In this document: piece by piece, positions 16,734 through 24,362 of the stretch
Layout of the letters: each line of letters begins with the position of its first letter
How positions within the stretch are numbered: position 1 is the first letter of the stretch
DNA from: Frankiales bacterium
GTDB taxonomy: Bacteria; Actinomycetota; Actinomycetes; Mycobacteriales; SCTD01
Length of the DNA stretch: 25,787 bases
Direction: 5' to 3'
NCBI GenBank assembly: GCA_025966295.1
Contig: JAOPVD010000378.1
Coordinates: 1-25,787 of the forward strand
Notes under the pieces: generated by a model
Database searches by the model: none
What the model was told of the DNA's origin: nothing
What the model saw: the letters and a program-made list of their open reading frames with translations, nothing else
Translations under genes and position numbers: made by a program

Positions 16734-19547
16734 ATGACCTCCCGGCGCCCGCAAACGGGACGTAACGTGGCCGTACCCCCACGCCGAAGGATCCCCATCT
16801 TGCTCAGCGCACGACGCTCCGCCCTGATCCCGCTCGTCGCCCTCGGTTTCGGGCTTCTCACCTCCCCGCCGGCGTCCGCAGCCGTGCCACGGCTCGCGAA
16901 TGAGACCGCTCTCGGTCCGGCGCCTCAGGCCGCGCCAGCTCAGGTCACTGATCTGGCGGGGGCAGGCCAAACGCAGGTCTACGGCGTGCGCCGAGCACCC
17001 GGCGACATCTCGATCACGATGAACTTCGGCGGAACCTTCCACCGTGTCGACGGCCGTGGGCTCGTCAAGGGCGCCTCGGTGGTCGGCGACGTCGCCTACC
17101 TGCCGAGCCCGGGGAAGGTCACCGTGCACGACAAGAGTGGTCTGCTCGGGAGCATCGCGGTCGGGCCCGAAGACCGCTACCTCACGGGCGCCGGCGACCA
17201 CGAGGTCCTACTCGCCACCTCCACATCGGCCGGAACCTCCCTGACGCTGCGTCCTCTGAGCGGCCCGGACCGGCTGGTCACGACCCTGCCCGCCGGGTCC
17301 CTCGGCCACGTCGCCGCCGACCCCACGACCGCGCTGGTCGCCTACACCGCGGACGGAAGCACCGTCCCGGTCGTCGATGCCCTGGACCTCGCCTCCGGCA
17401 CGGTCACCCAGGTCAACACCACGGCGCTCACCGTTGCCGACCCGCTCGTCGCCCTCAGCCCGGGCGTGTACGGCTGGTCGGACTCCCACGCGGTGGTGCG
17501 CGTCCCCCGCACTGGCGGCGCGGAGCTTCGGCGCACGACGGGACCCGTAACGGCGCTCGCCATCAACGACGACTCCACCGGCTGGACCGCCGATGGGCGC
17601 TTCTCCACTGCCGTCCTCGACGACACCGTGGCACCTGTCGACCACGGCCCGGTGCTCGACCCCACTCTTGCCGCGGCCACTCTCTCCAGCTACCACGTTC
17701 CGACCGCCTTCTCCGGACTGGCGTTCCTCGACGAGTTCGTGACCAGCAAGGTCGCCGCGCCCACCGGCGACAACCTCGGCCGGGCCAACGCCGTCATCAG
17801 TGACCTGCGCCTGACAGCAGGGCTACTGGTCAGCCACGACAACAGCAACCCGAAGGGCACGCTGACATCAATCACCCGGCGCAGCCAAGGCGACATCGCC
17901 GTGGAGGCCAGCCGATACGCCAGCAGCGACGGAGGCCGGCGGCTCATGGCGGTGTCCGGCCGCTTCCACGCGCTCGGAAACGCCGCCGACACCTCGGTCA
18001 CCATGACGGTGCAGAAGGCGTTCTCGTCCGACCCCGACGGTGCGACCCTCACCGCCCCCATCGCCACGGGCGTCGACACGATCGAGCTGTCCGGGATGCG
18101 GCTGCTCGTGCACCGCCCCGGAGCGAACAACTCGCAGCTCTACACGAACGACGGGCACAACACGCCACCCCTGACGCTGCCCCTGACGTCGTCGCTCTAC
18201 GGCGCCCGGGTCGCGTGGCTCAACCCGGACGGCTCTGTGCAGACGGAGGACCTCGACAGCGGAACCACGACGACCATCCGGCCCGCCACCGCCCTCACCT
18301 GCCCGGCGAGCGCCACAGCCATCCGGGTGGCCGGAGACAGCGTCTTCTGGAGCCTGTGCGGCCAGAACCGGGTGCACCACGTCTCCTCGGGCACCGACAT
18401 CGTCCTTCCCGACGGTGACGACACCAACGCACGACTCGGCACCGGGGTGCTCGCCGTCCAGGACCCAGCGACTGGGCTGCTGTCCGTCACCGACCTCGAC
18501 ACACTGACGAGCTACCCCGTCGCGGACACGCCCGTGAGCTTCGACGTCGACGAGCGGTTCGTCGCCTGGGCGGACGACGCCTACGCGGTGCACATCGCGC
18601 CGCTGCCGTTCGACAACTCCGACGTCGGTCCGCAGGTCCTCGCCAGGTGGGTCACGAACGACACCGTCATCCCCCGCGGCTACACCTACAACCGGGTGCC
18701 CGTGAAGTGGGAGCGGCAGATCGACTTCTCCCAGCCCGTCAACACCGTCCTGGCTGTCGGAGGATTCAACCGTCGCTGGTCCGGCCCCCAGACGAACGCC
18801 TGGCTCCAGGGCAGCATGACCGTCGAGTGGGACGGGAGCACGAGTGACATCAACGGCGACCACGACACCCCGCCGGGTCTCTACCCCTGGACGGTCACGG
18901 CTACGGCCGTCAGCGGATCGACCGTGCAGTGGACCCAGTCCGGCACGCTGGCCGTGCGTGACCCGCGCGGCACCCGAGTCGTCATCACCTCCTCCCCCAA
19001 GACCCTCATCGCCGGCGGCCGCGGTGCCATCAACCTCAAGGTCCTGCTCGGCAGCAACGGCATCCCCGGTGCGCCGCTCACCGTCCAGGCCCGTCTCCAC
19101 GGGACGACCGCCTGGCAGACCATCGCCTCGCTGAAGGCCAGCAGCACCGGCACGCTGTCGTACGCCGTCGCGCCGAGCCAGTCGAGCGACTACCTGATCC
19201 GCTACTCGGGCGGCCCCTACGGCCCGGCCACCAGCGTCAGCCCGATCATCGCGGTGGGCGTCGCGCAGAAGGTGACGGCTGCGTTCAGCCGATCCTCCGT
19301 CCGGACCGGGACGACTGTCACGCTCTCCGGCGCCGTAGCGCCCGCCAAGGCCGGGCAGCTGGTGTCCGTGCAGCGGTACAGCTCCGGGAAGTGGCGCACC
19401 ACGGCGAACATGAAGCTGAGCAGCACCAGCAGCTACCGGCTTTCCCTCAGGGCCACGCGAGGGTCGGTGAGCTACCGCGTCGTGCGCGCGACGGACAGTC
19501 GCAACCTCGCCGGCACGTCCCCGACACTCGTCCTCAAGGGGAGCTGA
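16734..19547 (+). CDS. large secreted beta-propeller / Ig-like protein
   Basis: 937 residues. A Sec signal peptide is clear: Arg-rich n-region, hydrophobic ALIPLVALGFGLLTS, and a likely Ala-x-Ala cleavage near residue 49 (PPASAAVP). Residues about 60-640 are repeated short beta-strand blocks (VAYLPSPGKVTVHDKSG; ALVAYTADGSTVPVVDALDL; VFWSLCGQNRVHHVSSG) typical of beta-propeller repeats. Residues about 640-745 hold a FlgD-like Ig segment (MTVEWDGSTSD ... PPGLYPWTVTATA). Two further Ig-like domains fill about 750-937 (ITSSPKTLIAGGRGAINLKV; AAFSRSSVRTGTTVTLSGAV). Extracellular adhesion or binding is a guess. No LPXTG anchor is seen at the C-terminus (LVLKGS), so the protein is free or held non-covalently. 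A later GTG (16767) is an alternative start. Confidence 0.85.
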   Translation: MTSRRPQTGRNVAVPPRRRIPILLSARRSALIPLVALGFGLLTSPPASAAVPRLANETALGPAPQAAPAQVTDLAGAGQTQVYGVRRAPGDISITMNFGGTFHRVDGRGLVKGASVVGDVAYLPSPGKVTVHDKSGLLGSIAVGPEDRYLTGAGDHEVLLATSTSAGTSLTLRPLSGPDRLVTTLPAGSLGHVAADPTTALVAYTADGSTVPVVDALDLASGTVTQVNTTALTVADPLVALSPGVYGWSDSHAVVRVPRTGGAELRRTTGPVTALAINDDSTGWTADGRFSTAVLDDTVAPVDHGPVLDPTLAAATLSSYHVPTAFSGLAFLDEFVTSKVAAPTGDNLGRANAVISDLRLTAGLLVSHDNSNPKGTLTSITRRSQGDIAVEASRYASSDGGRRLMAVSGRFHALGNAADTSVTMTVQKAFSSDPDGATLTAPIATGVDTIELSGMRLLVHRPGANNSQLYTNDGHNTPPLTLPLTSSLYGARVAWLNPDGSVQTEDLDSGTTTTIRPATALTCPASATAIRVAGDSVFWSLCGQNRVHHVSSGTDIVLPDGDDTNARLGTGVLAVQDPATGLLSVTDLDTLTSYPVADTPVSFDVDERFVAWADDAYAVHIAPLPFDNSDVGPQVLARWVTNDTVIPRGYTYNRVPVKWERQIDFSQPVNTVLAVGGFNRRWSGPQTNAWLQGSMTVEWDGSTSDINGDHDTPPGLYPWTVTATAVSGSTVQWTQSGTLAVRDPRGTRVVITSSPKTLIAGGRGAINLKVLLGSNGIPGAPLTVQARLHGTTAWQTIASLKASSTGTLSYAVAPSQSSDYLIRYSGGPYGPATSVSPIIAVGVAQKVTAAFSRSSVRTGTTVTLSGAVAPAKAGQLVSVQRYSSGKWRTTANMKLSSTSSYRLSLRATRGSVSYRVVRATDSRNLAGTSPTLVLKGS

Positions 19548-19552
19548 CGGGC

Positions 19553-20118
19553 ATGAGCGGCTGATAGGTCCCGCACTGGTCCCGTTGTCTCTGCTCGCCG
19601 CGAACGTTCCCCTCGTGGCGCGCCCGGACGTCGCAGCCGCCGGCACCGCAACGCAGTCAGTCCTCGTCGTCCGCGGTGGCAGCACCCCGGTCGACAGCTA
19701 CGGATCCGAGAACCAGGTCTACACGAGCTCGCAGGTGCCGCTGCAGAGCAACACTGATGGCCGCCCGGCCCTCGCCGGCAACGCGCTGGTCGACGGGTAC
19801 CGCACGTCGTTACGTCCCGACCAGCTGGACGACGACCACGCCCTGCTACACCGGTCCTAACACCGCGAAGGCCGTCGTCCACGACGCTGCCTACTCCTCC
19901 ACCGGCGTCCCCACGCGGCTGTCGGTGACGATCACGCTGCCCTGCCGGTACAACGCCAACAACCCCAGCACCTCGTCGGTGATCGAGGCCCGGTACAACG
20001 AGCCGGTCTCCTCCGGTGTCGGCGCAGTCAGCACGCCGTCCGCGGCCGCCCTGCCCGCAGCATCGACGACCGCGGGCACACCTGTCTCGTTCAGCCGGAC
20101 ATTCACCAACGCAGGGCT
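19553..20118 (+). pseudogene. broken second secreted-protein gene
   Basis: ATG at 19553 is followed almost at once by TGA in frame, but moving one base restores a signal-peptide-like frame (LIGPALVPLSLLAANVPL ... RPDVAAAGTA). This continues as SVLVVRGGSTPVDSYGSENQ and NALVDGYRTS. Near 19809 (TCGTTACGT) the coherent reading jumps frame again to YVPTSWTTTTPCYTGPNTAK, then SVTITLPCRYNANNPSTSSV and SFSRTFTNAG. It ends near 20118 where mobile-element DNA begins. Two small indels and a missing 3' end make it a pseudogene. It sits 5 bp after the 937-residue secreted protein and was probably co-expressed with it. Confidence 0.65.
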
Positions 20119-20143
20119 TAGGTGCGGCGTCGAGCAAGATCAT

Positions 20144-20167
20144 CCGTTATGCCACGTGGCATAACGG
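20144..20167. repeat. perfect 24-bp palindrome
   Basis: Arms CCGTTATGCCAC and GTGGCATAACGG meet with no spacer. It lies just past the truncation point of the secreted pseudogene. It could be a recombination or protein-binding site, or a terminator; no T run follows. Confidence 0.7.
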
Positions 20168-20171
20168 AGGG

Positions 20172-20186
20172 GTCGGGTAGCCCGAC
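20172..20186. repeat. short hairpin GTCGGG-TAG-CCCGAC
   Basis: Six-bp perfect arms around TAG, five bases after the 24-bp palindrome. Together they form a two-hairpin unit between the broken host gene and the integrase end. Confidence 0.45.
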
Positions 20187-20257
20187 GGAGTGCGCGATCA
20201 GCAGCGATTTCACGCTCAAAGCGCTACTTTCGAAGGGCCTCGAGCGGCCCTGTCAGT

Positions 20258-20282
20258 GGTTCAAGTCCCCCCTCGGACACCA
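20258..20282. other. attachment-site candidate, tRNA 3'-end segment
   Basis: The 25 bp starting GGTTCAAGT and ending GGACACCA have the geometry of a tRNA 3' end: T-loop TTCAAGT, five-base T-stem strand, seven-base acceptor strand, discriminator and CCA. The T-stem partner and the rest of a tRNA are absent upstream (AGT precedes GGTTC), so only the 3' end is here. This is what an integrated element leaves at its far att junction. A tRNA-Leu origin is plausible from the acceptor complement GTCCGAG but is a guess. The integrase stop codon lies inside the site. Confidence 0.55.
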
Positions 20283-21691
20283 CGGTTCTGCACGCCGACC
20301 TCCTCGAGGGTCACGTTGAGTCGGGGAGCTCCGGACACGACGACCTCGAGGTGATCGGGGAAGAGAGCGACCTCTTCGAGGAGTTCGTGCACGAGCACGC
20401 GTCGCTCATCCTGAGTCGCTTCCTTCCAGACGGCCTCGACGTTGAGCTGGGCAAGAAGTGCCGCGACCTCCTCGAACCTCTGGACGACGTCGTCGGCCTG
20501 GCGTAGGGCTTCCTGCTCGCGGATCTGCTCGGACTTCGCCAGGTCGATCTGCTGCCTGAGCCGGAGCTCCTCCTCGGCGTACAGGTCACTGCCGATCTTG
20601 TCGGCGTAGTGCAGTTCGAGCAGCTTGCGTCGCTTGGTCTCAAGCTCAGCCACGCGAGCGTCCCGTCGCGCGTCGGCACGGCCCGTCGCTCGGCCCTTTG
20701 GGCCTTGCGCGCCCCCCGTCCCGATCTCGCACCGGATTGCCTCCCGTAGTGCTGCGTCGTCCCCCAGCAGACGCATACCTAGCAGGACGGCCCGTTCCAG
20801 GGCCCAGGCAGCGCGGCGCGGCATAGCGCAGCCCTGGCCACGGTGCTTGCAGCGGAACACCGGCTCACCGTTCTGTCGGTACTCGACAGCGGCCAGCCGA
20901 TGACAGAGACCACACCGGACGCGACCTGAGAGGATCTCCCGGCTCAGGCGCCGTCGCCCAGGCACGGACCCGCGATGCGCCGCCTCGAACTCCTCGAGGC
21001 TGATCAGCGGTTGATGGCTCCCGGGGAACCACTCGCCGTTGTAGAGCACTTCCCCGAGGTAGATGCGGGACTGCAGGATCAGCCTGACCGTGGAGTACTT
21101 GACGCCGGTCCGCTCCTCGATCCGCTGATGACTCAGTCCCTCAGCGCGGAGCCGGAAGATCTCGCGGACGACAGGTGCCTGGTCGTTCAGGACCAGGACC
21201 CCGTCGCGCATGTCGTAGCCGGTCTTGGCTCGATTGATCCACCGGCCCTGCTGGATGGCTTGGTGCATGCCCATGCGGACGTTCTCGGCCAGCTGCTCCC
21301 GGTAGAACTGCGCGAACGAGCCGAGCACGTTGTAGAACATGCGACCCGTCGCAGTCGACAAGTCGAGCTTCTCGGTGAAGGAGTGGAGCGTCACGCCCTT
21401 CGCCAGGAAGACGTCAGCGAGCGCGCTCAGGTCACCCAGGTTCCTTGAGAGCCGGTCGAGGCGCCACACCAGGATGTGCCCCACGTGGCCGTTCCCGACC
21501 ATCTCGAGGAGGCGCTGCAAGCCTGGCCGCTCGAGGTTCTTGCCCGACAGCCCAGGGTCGGTGATGACGACGACGTCGCCAAGGTCATGCAGCTCCGCAT
21601 AGACCCGCAGCTTGTCCGCCTGGCCCGCGATCGAGGAGCCCTCTTCGGCCTGCTCCTCGGTCGACACCCGGCAGTACGCGACCGTCAACAT
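20261..21691 (-). CDS. int: large serine integrase
   Basis: 476 residues from ATG 21691, with GGGGGAG upstream. The resolvase domain (1-140) has YCRVSTEEQ with nucleophile S10, GLSGKNLERP and WRLDRLSRN. The recombinase domain (about 150-250) includes INRAKTGYDMRDGVL and STVRLILQSRIYLGEVLYNG. A zinc ribbon follows (CGLC ... CKHRGQGC), then a coiled coil (ELETKRRKLLEL ... DVVQRFEEVAALL) for synapsis control. Length is normal for this class and no lesion was seen. It inserts and excises the element extending rightwards from 20258. Its last residues (GVRGGT-stop) are encoded by the att core, so integration at a different site would alter its C-terminus. Confidence 0.93.
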   Translation of the reverse strand: MLTVAYCRVSTEEQAEEGSSIAGQADKLRVYAELHDLGDVVVITDPGLSGKNLERPGLQRLLEMVGNGHVGHILVWRLDRLSRNLGDLSALADVFLAKGVTLHSFTEKLDLSTATGRMFYNVLGSFAQFYREQLAENVRMGMHQAIQQGRWINRAKTGYDMRDGVLVLNDQAPVVREIFRLRAEGLSHQRIEERTGVKYSTVRLILQSRIYLGEVLYNGEWFPGSHQPLISLEEFEAAHRGSVPGRRRLSREILSGRVRCGLCHRLAAVEYRQNGEPVFRCKHRGQGCAMPRRAAWALERAVLLGMRLLGDDAALREAIRCEIGTGGAQGPKGRATGRADARRDARVAELETKRRKLLELHYADKIGSDLYAEEELRLRQQIDLAKSEQIREQEALRQADDVVQRFEEVAALLAQLNVEAVWKEATQDERRVLVHELLEEVALFPDHLEVVVSGAPRLNVTLEEVGVQNRGVRGGT

Positions 21692-21776
21692 CGCTCTCCC
21701 CCTCGCTCTTGGTCACCATACGAAGCCCGACCGCCACGAGGACCTTGGCGACGCGGCTGTAGTCAGGAGCCGTCAT
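21585..21776 (-). CDS. possible small protein coupled to rep and int
   Basis: 63 residues from ATG 21776, which overlaps the stop of the rep frame (ATGA), and overlapping the integrase start by 107 bp in another frame. The first 30 residues (TAPDYSRVAKVLVAVGLRMV) look protein-like; the rest is the shadow of integrase. In related actinobacterial integrative elements an excisionase sits between rep and int, but no HTH is visible here. Confidence 0.3.
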   Translation of the reverse strand: MTAPDYSRVAKVLVAVGLRMVTKSEGESDVDGRVLPGVDRGAGRRGLLDRGPGGQAAGLCGAA

Positions 21777-22865
21777 GCCAGCCCCAAGGCACGCCGCTTC
21801 ACACGAACGCGCTCGGCGAAGCTCTTGCGCGTGACGATCTCGTAGTCACGGATGACAGGCGGCAGTGCGTCGAGCGTGGATTCCACGTCGTCCGTCCCTA
21901 GGTGGGCGGCGGCTGCTGCGAGATATCCGACGAGTCCGGGCGCGAGCTTGCGCAGCGAGCCCTTGTGGCGCCCTTCCTTGACCCGCTCGAGCCCAACCGC
22001 GCGCTCGGCGAAGCTAGCCGCCTGAATCCGGGCCCACTCCTCGGCCAGCGGCCAGCGAGCCCTGGTCTGATCGGCTGTCGGTCGCCGGTAGGTGAGCCAG
22101 CCGGTGGTCAACGCGGCCCAGGCGCCCGGGGCGCCGGCCACGACCTCAGTGGCACTGTCGAGGCCGAACTCGCAGGGCCTGGCGACCCAGCTCGAACTCG
22201 ACGCGAACGACGGGTTGGGTCGGGTCGTAGCGGCTCCCCCAGACCGCTGACCACCAGTCATGGCCGCCCTCCCGAGCCTGACGGCTCTTGTCATAGATGC
22301 GAGCCGTCACCGTGCCTGTCTTGCGCCTCCCGAACTCGAACCCGGTCCAGGCGTCGCCGTCCTCCCTGGTGTTGAGACGGGCCGCACGGCACACAAAGCG
22401 GTCTCGGTCCTCGGCTCCCAGGGACCAGCCCTGCCAATCGGAGTAGACGTCCAGGCGCGACCCCGTCAGGCGAACGTCCGGCAGGACGTCCTCTACCTGG
22501 CCCTCGAGCCACGCGAGCGCGTTGGCGACGCCGACCGCGTGCAGGAACTCGGTACGTGGCTGGATCCGTAGGGCAGGCAGCGACTCCTTGTCCGTCACGC
22601 CGATCACCCCGCGCTCGTGGCTCAAGCAGAACCGATACCTGCCCATCCCCCGGCCCTCCACGGACCAGTGACCGTCGCCCACGCTGAAGGGCACGGACTC
22701 TCGGTGCTCCTCTGCCACGGACCGATGTGCCTCGAGCTCGTCCACGAACCCCGGCCTGAGCACACCGTGACCCGACAGGTAGAGCGCGTCAATGCCGGAG
22801 GCGAGCTCGGTCAGCCCAGGCAGCGCGGCGCCGCTGGCGGCGACCTCACCTACCTGGAGTCTCAT
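21773..22865 (-). pseudogene. replication initiator (Rep_trans type), frameshifted
   Basis: Two frames join into one protein of about 360 residues. The first runs from ATG 22865 (MRLQVGEVAASG ... GVIGVTDKES ... VTARIYDKSRQA ... VVRVEFELGRQALR). It then meets a frame change near 22168-22173. The second continues EFGLDSATEVVAGAPGAWAA, then WLTYRRPTADQTRARWP, to the TGA at 21775-21773. The pattern ARIYDKS followed by VRVEFELGRQALR is typical of rolling-circle-type initiators of the Rep_trans family found on actinobacterial integrative elements. The shift fits a two-base loss in CTGCG--AGTTC. Initiation would occur at the element's own origin. Either the element has lost autonomous replication or the base call is wrong. 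Confidence 0.7.
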
Positions 22866-22901
22866 AGGTGAGACTCTAGGTGATGGCGAACTACTTGTCT
22901 G
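22857..22901 (-). promoter_or_regulatory. leaderless promoter and palindromic operator of rep
   Basis: On the minus strand CAGACA (22901-22896) and TAGAGT (22878-22873) are -35- and -10-like boxes with a 17-bp spacer. The ATG follows the -10 box by only 7 nt, which predicts a leaderless mRNA. An inverted repeat with arms GAGTCTCA and TGAGACTC (22857-22864 and 22869-22876) covers the start codon and the -10 box; outer ACCT/AGGT pairs extend it. Confidence 0.5.
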
Positions 22902-23322
22902 TAGTTTGAGACTTCATCTTGGGGTGTGTCGCGCGCGGAGCGATCGTCGGACCCTCGTTCCTCAGATACGCGTCGAGGTCGAGCTCGACGCCGGGGAAGC
23001 GGAACTCGTCCGGGTGGACCCCCATCGTCTTCCGGAACAGGCTCACCCGGCGGTAGATCGATGCGCGACTCATGCCGATGCGCTGCAGCCCCTCGAAACC
23101 GCCCTCGAGATGCCACGCCAGCCAGAAGCCCAGGAGGTCGAGCGTGACAGGAGCGGCCAGCTTCTCAGCGACGGGACGGATCAGCGGCTCCCCCACCGAC
23201 GTCACGGCGCGTGAGTAGCCATCCCAGGCACGCTTGAAGGCACTCTTGGCCTCGCCGCGACCCTCGGCGCTTGGCATGCGTTCGGACCGATAGTCCACGC
23301 CATTCTGATCCTTGACCGCCAT
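22891..23322 (-). CDS. HTH regulator of the integrative element
   Basis: 143 residues from ATG 23322. A helix-turn-helix is visible in the second half (GGFEGLQRIGMSRASIYRRV, about residues 73-92), followed by SLFRKTMGVHPDEFRFPG. The N-terminal part is basic and helical. It lies 25 bp upstream of rep in the same direction. It probably controls rep, and its own gene, through the TGAGACT sites that abut both start codons; this link is inferred. No membrane segment or enzyme motif is present. A TAAACT -10 box 6 nt before the ATG again suggests a leaderless transcript. Confidence 0.7.
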   Translation of the reverse strand: MAVKDQNGVDYRSERMPSAEGRGEAKSAFKRAWDGYSRAVTSVGEPLIRPVAEKLAAPVTLDLLGFWLAWHLEGGFEGLQRIGMSRASIYRRVSLFRKTMGVHPDEFRFPGVELDLDAYLRNEGPTIAPRATHPKMKSQTTDK

Positions 23323-23334
23323 AGTCTCAGTTTA
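23323..23334 (-). promoter_or_regulatory. leaderless promoter with TGAGACT site for the HTH gene
   Basis: TAAACT (23334-23329) is 6 nt before the ATG, and the heptamer TGAGACT (23329-23323) directly abuts the start codon. No good -35 box was found. Confidence 0.4.
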
Positions 23335-23496
23335 GCGACAACCGCCGACGTTCGGCCAGAACCGGAGGGATGCAGTTTGCGGGTGCTGTGTTACAGAGAA
23401 CGCACCCGCCGCGATGGTCCCTGAGCTGTCGCCTAGATACGGTGCATTGCTCTATGCGGGTTCTGTCCAATCCCGCCATCCCGAGAGCGGATCAGT

Positions 23497-24141
23497 GTGA
23501 CGGACCAGAAGCAGAGCGTGCCACCGACGACAGCGCCCCCCGGAACCGGCCCTGTCGCCACTTCGTCGTCTGGTGGGCTACCCAGGGACCACCTCGCCTT
23601 GCTTGAGGAGCGCGCGTACGCCTCCTACAGGGCGAGGATGCGAGCCTCGCAACGTCTCGCGTCCCGAGGGCGGGCCTGGAACGCGTCCCTGATCTCGCTC
23701 TCGACGTCAACGGCCATCGCCTCGATCGCGCTACTGGCCGATCCCGACATGTATGGGCGGGGAGGTCCGACCCTGCTCGTCTGCGTCTCCGTGCTGACCC
23801 TAGTTGCGTCGCTTGTGACGTCCGGTCTCGACTACTCCGGCCGCAGCCGCAACATGTTCGTGAACTATCGAAAGATCCAGCGTCTTTCGGCAGAGGCTGA
23901 GCGCGCTAAAGACATTCCCGAGAAACAAACGCGCGAATACGTGGATGCGTTGAACACCCAATATGACGCGCTGCTCGATGAGTCCGAGAATCACACGGAG
24001 GCGGACCACTATCGGGCCACGCGAGAGGGGAAACGGACGTGGGCGGTTTGGCGGGAGCTCGGCTTATCCTTCGGTCCGTATCTGTCGCTCGCGCTCCCGA
24101 TCGCTCTGCTCATCCCGTTCGCGCGATGGATGCTGGAGTAG
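23497..24141 (+). CDS. SLATT-type membrane protein
   Basis: 214 residues from GTG 23497. A Pro/Ser/Thr-rich tail (1-28) precedes a helix (RAYASYRARMRASQRLASRG) and a TM hairpin at about 62-81 (LISLSTSTAIASIALL) and 93-112 (LLVCVSVLTLVASLVTSG). A long soluble helix follows (MFVNYRKIQRLSAEAERAKD). A third hydrophobic segment ends the protein (SLALPIALLIPFARWML). The R-x-x-x-S-Q-R-L ... N lead-in, TM pair and NY-x-x-x-Q-x-L helix match the SLATT superfamily of predicted pore-forming defence effectors. One SLATT family is known to neighbour reverse transcriptases, as here. It is read in the same direction as the RT, 221 nt upstream. Membrane disruption on infection is the expected role, by family analogy. 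Confidence 0.8.
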   Translation: MTDQKQSVPPTTAPPGTGPVATSSSGGLPRDHLALLEERAYASYRARMRASQRLASRGRAWNASLISLSTSTAIASIALLADPDMYGRGGPTLLVCVSVLTLVASLVTSGLDYSGRSRNMFVNYRKIQRLSAEAERAKDIPEKQTREYVDALNTQYDALLDESENHTEADHYRATREGKRTWAVWRELGLSFGPYLSLALPIALLIPFARWMLE

Positions 24142-24345
24142 GTGCGAAGTGTCATCAGTGTCTGGTGTACGCTCCGCCCGCCCCCAAGAGGGGGTAGGCC
24201 TCCTTCCTGTGAACGAGGGTCGTGCACTCGATGCATGCCCCCTGGGAGACCGGCGTGCGAACGTCGGCCTCGCGTGATGCACCTTTTACTGGGTTGGACT
24301 AGCCGGGTAAGGACCCAGGCCTCGCCTGGGTCCTTATCCTTTGGC
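24142..24345 (+). ncRNA. candidate structured RNA between SLATT and RT genes
   Basis: The 221-nt gap between the SLATT stop and the RT start holds no coherent ORF but four ordered hairpins. They are 24176-24199 (CCCCC/GGGGG, loop AAGA, plus a GCC/GGC base), 24221-24237 (CGTGCA/TGCATG, loop CTCGA), 24246-24271 (CCGGCGT/ACGTCGG closed by a GCGA tetraloop, with a GAG/CTC extension), and the long hairpin at 24305-24339. Several defence-associated RTs use an adjacent ncRNA as template or partner, so position and structure both fit. The 5' end is unknown. No retron-type a1/a2 repeat was found. Confidence 0.55.
24305..24339 (+). terminator. 16-bp hairpin ahead of the RT gene
   Basis: TAAGGACCCAGGC and its exact complement pair around CTC, and GGG/TCC extends the stem to 16 bp with one G-U. 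TTT follows. It ends 23 bp before the RT ATG, so it could end an upstream ncRNA and limit RT expression, or be a functional part of that RNA. Confidence 0.6.
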
Positions 24346-24362
24346 ACACAGGGAAGCCGAGT

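Noticed and set aside
17868..19685. 605-codon open frame on minus across the secreted protein
   Set aside because: Arg/Gly/Val-rich shadow; the plus strand has a signal peptide and Ig-like repeats.
20195..20282. Complete tRNA gene at the att site
   Set aside because: Only the 3' end matches; the T-stem 5' strand does not pair and no anticodon arm or 5' acceptor strand was found.
22146..22294. Programmed ribosomal frameshift in rep
   Set aside because: No slippery heptamer or downstream pseudoknot seen; a two-base loss explains it more simply.
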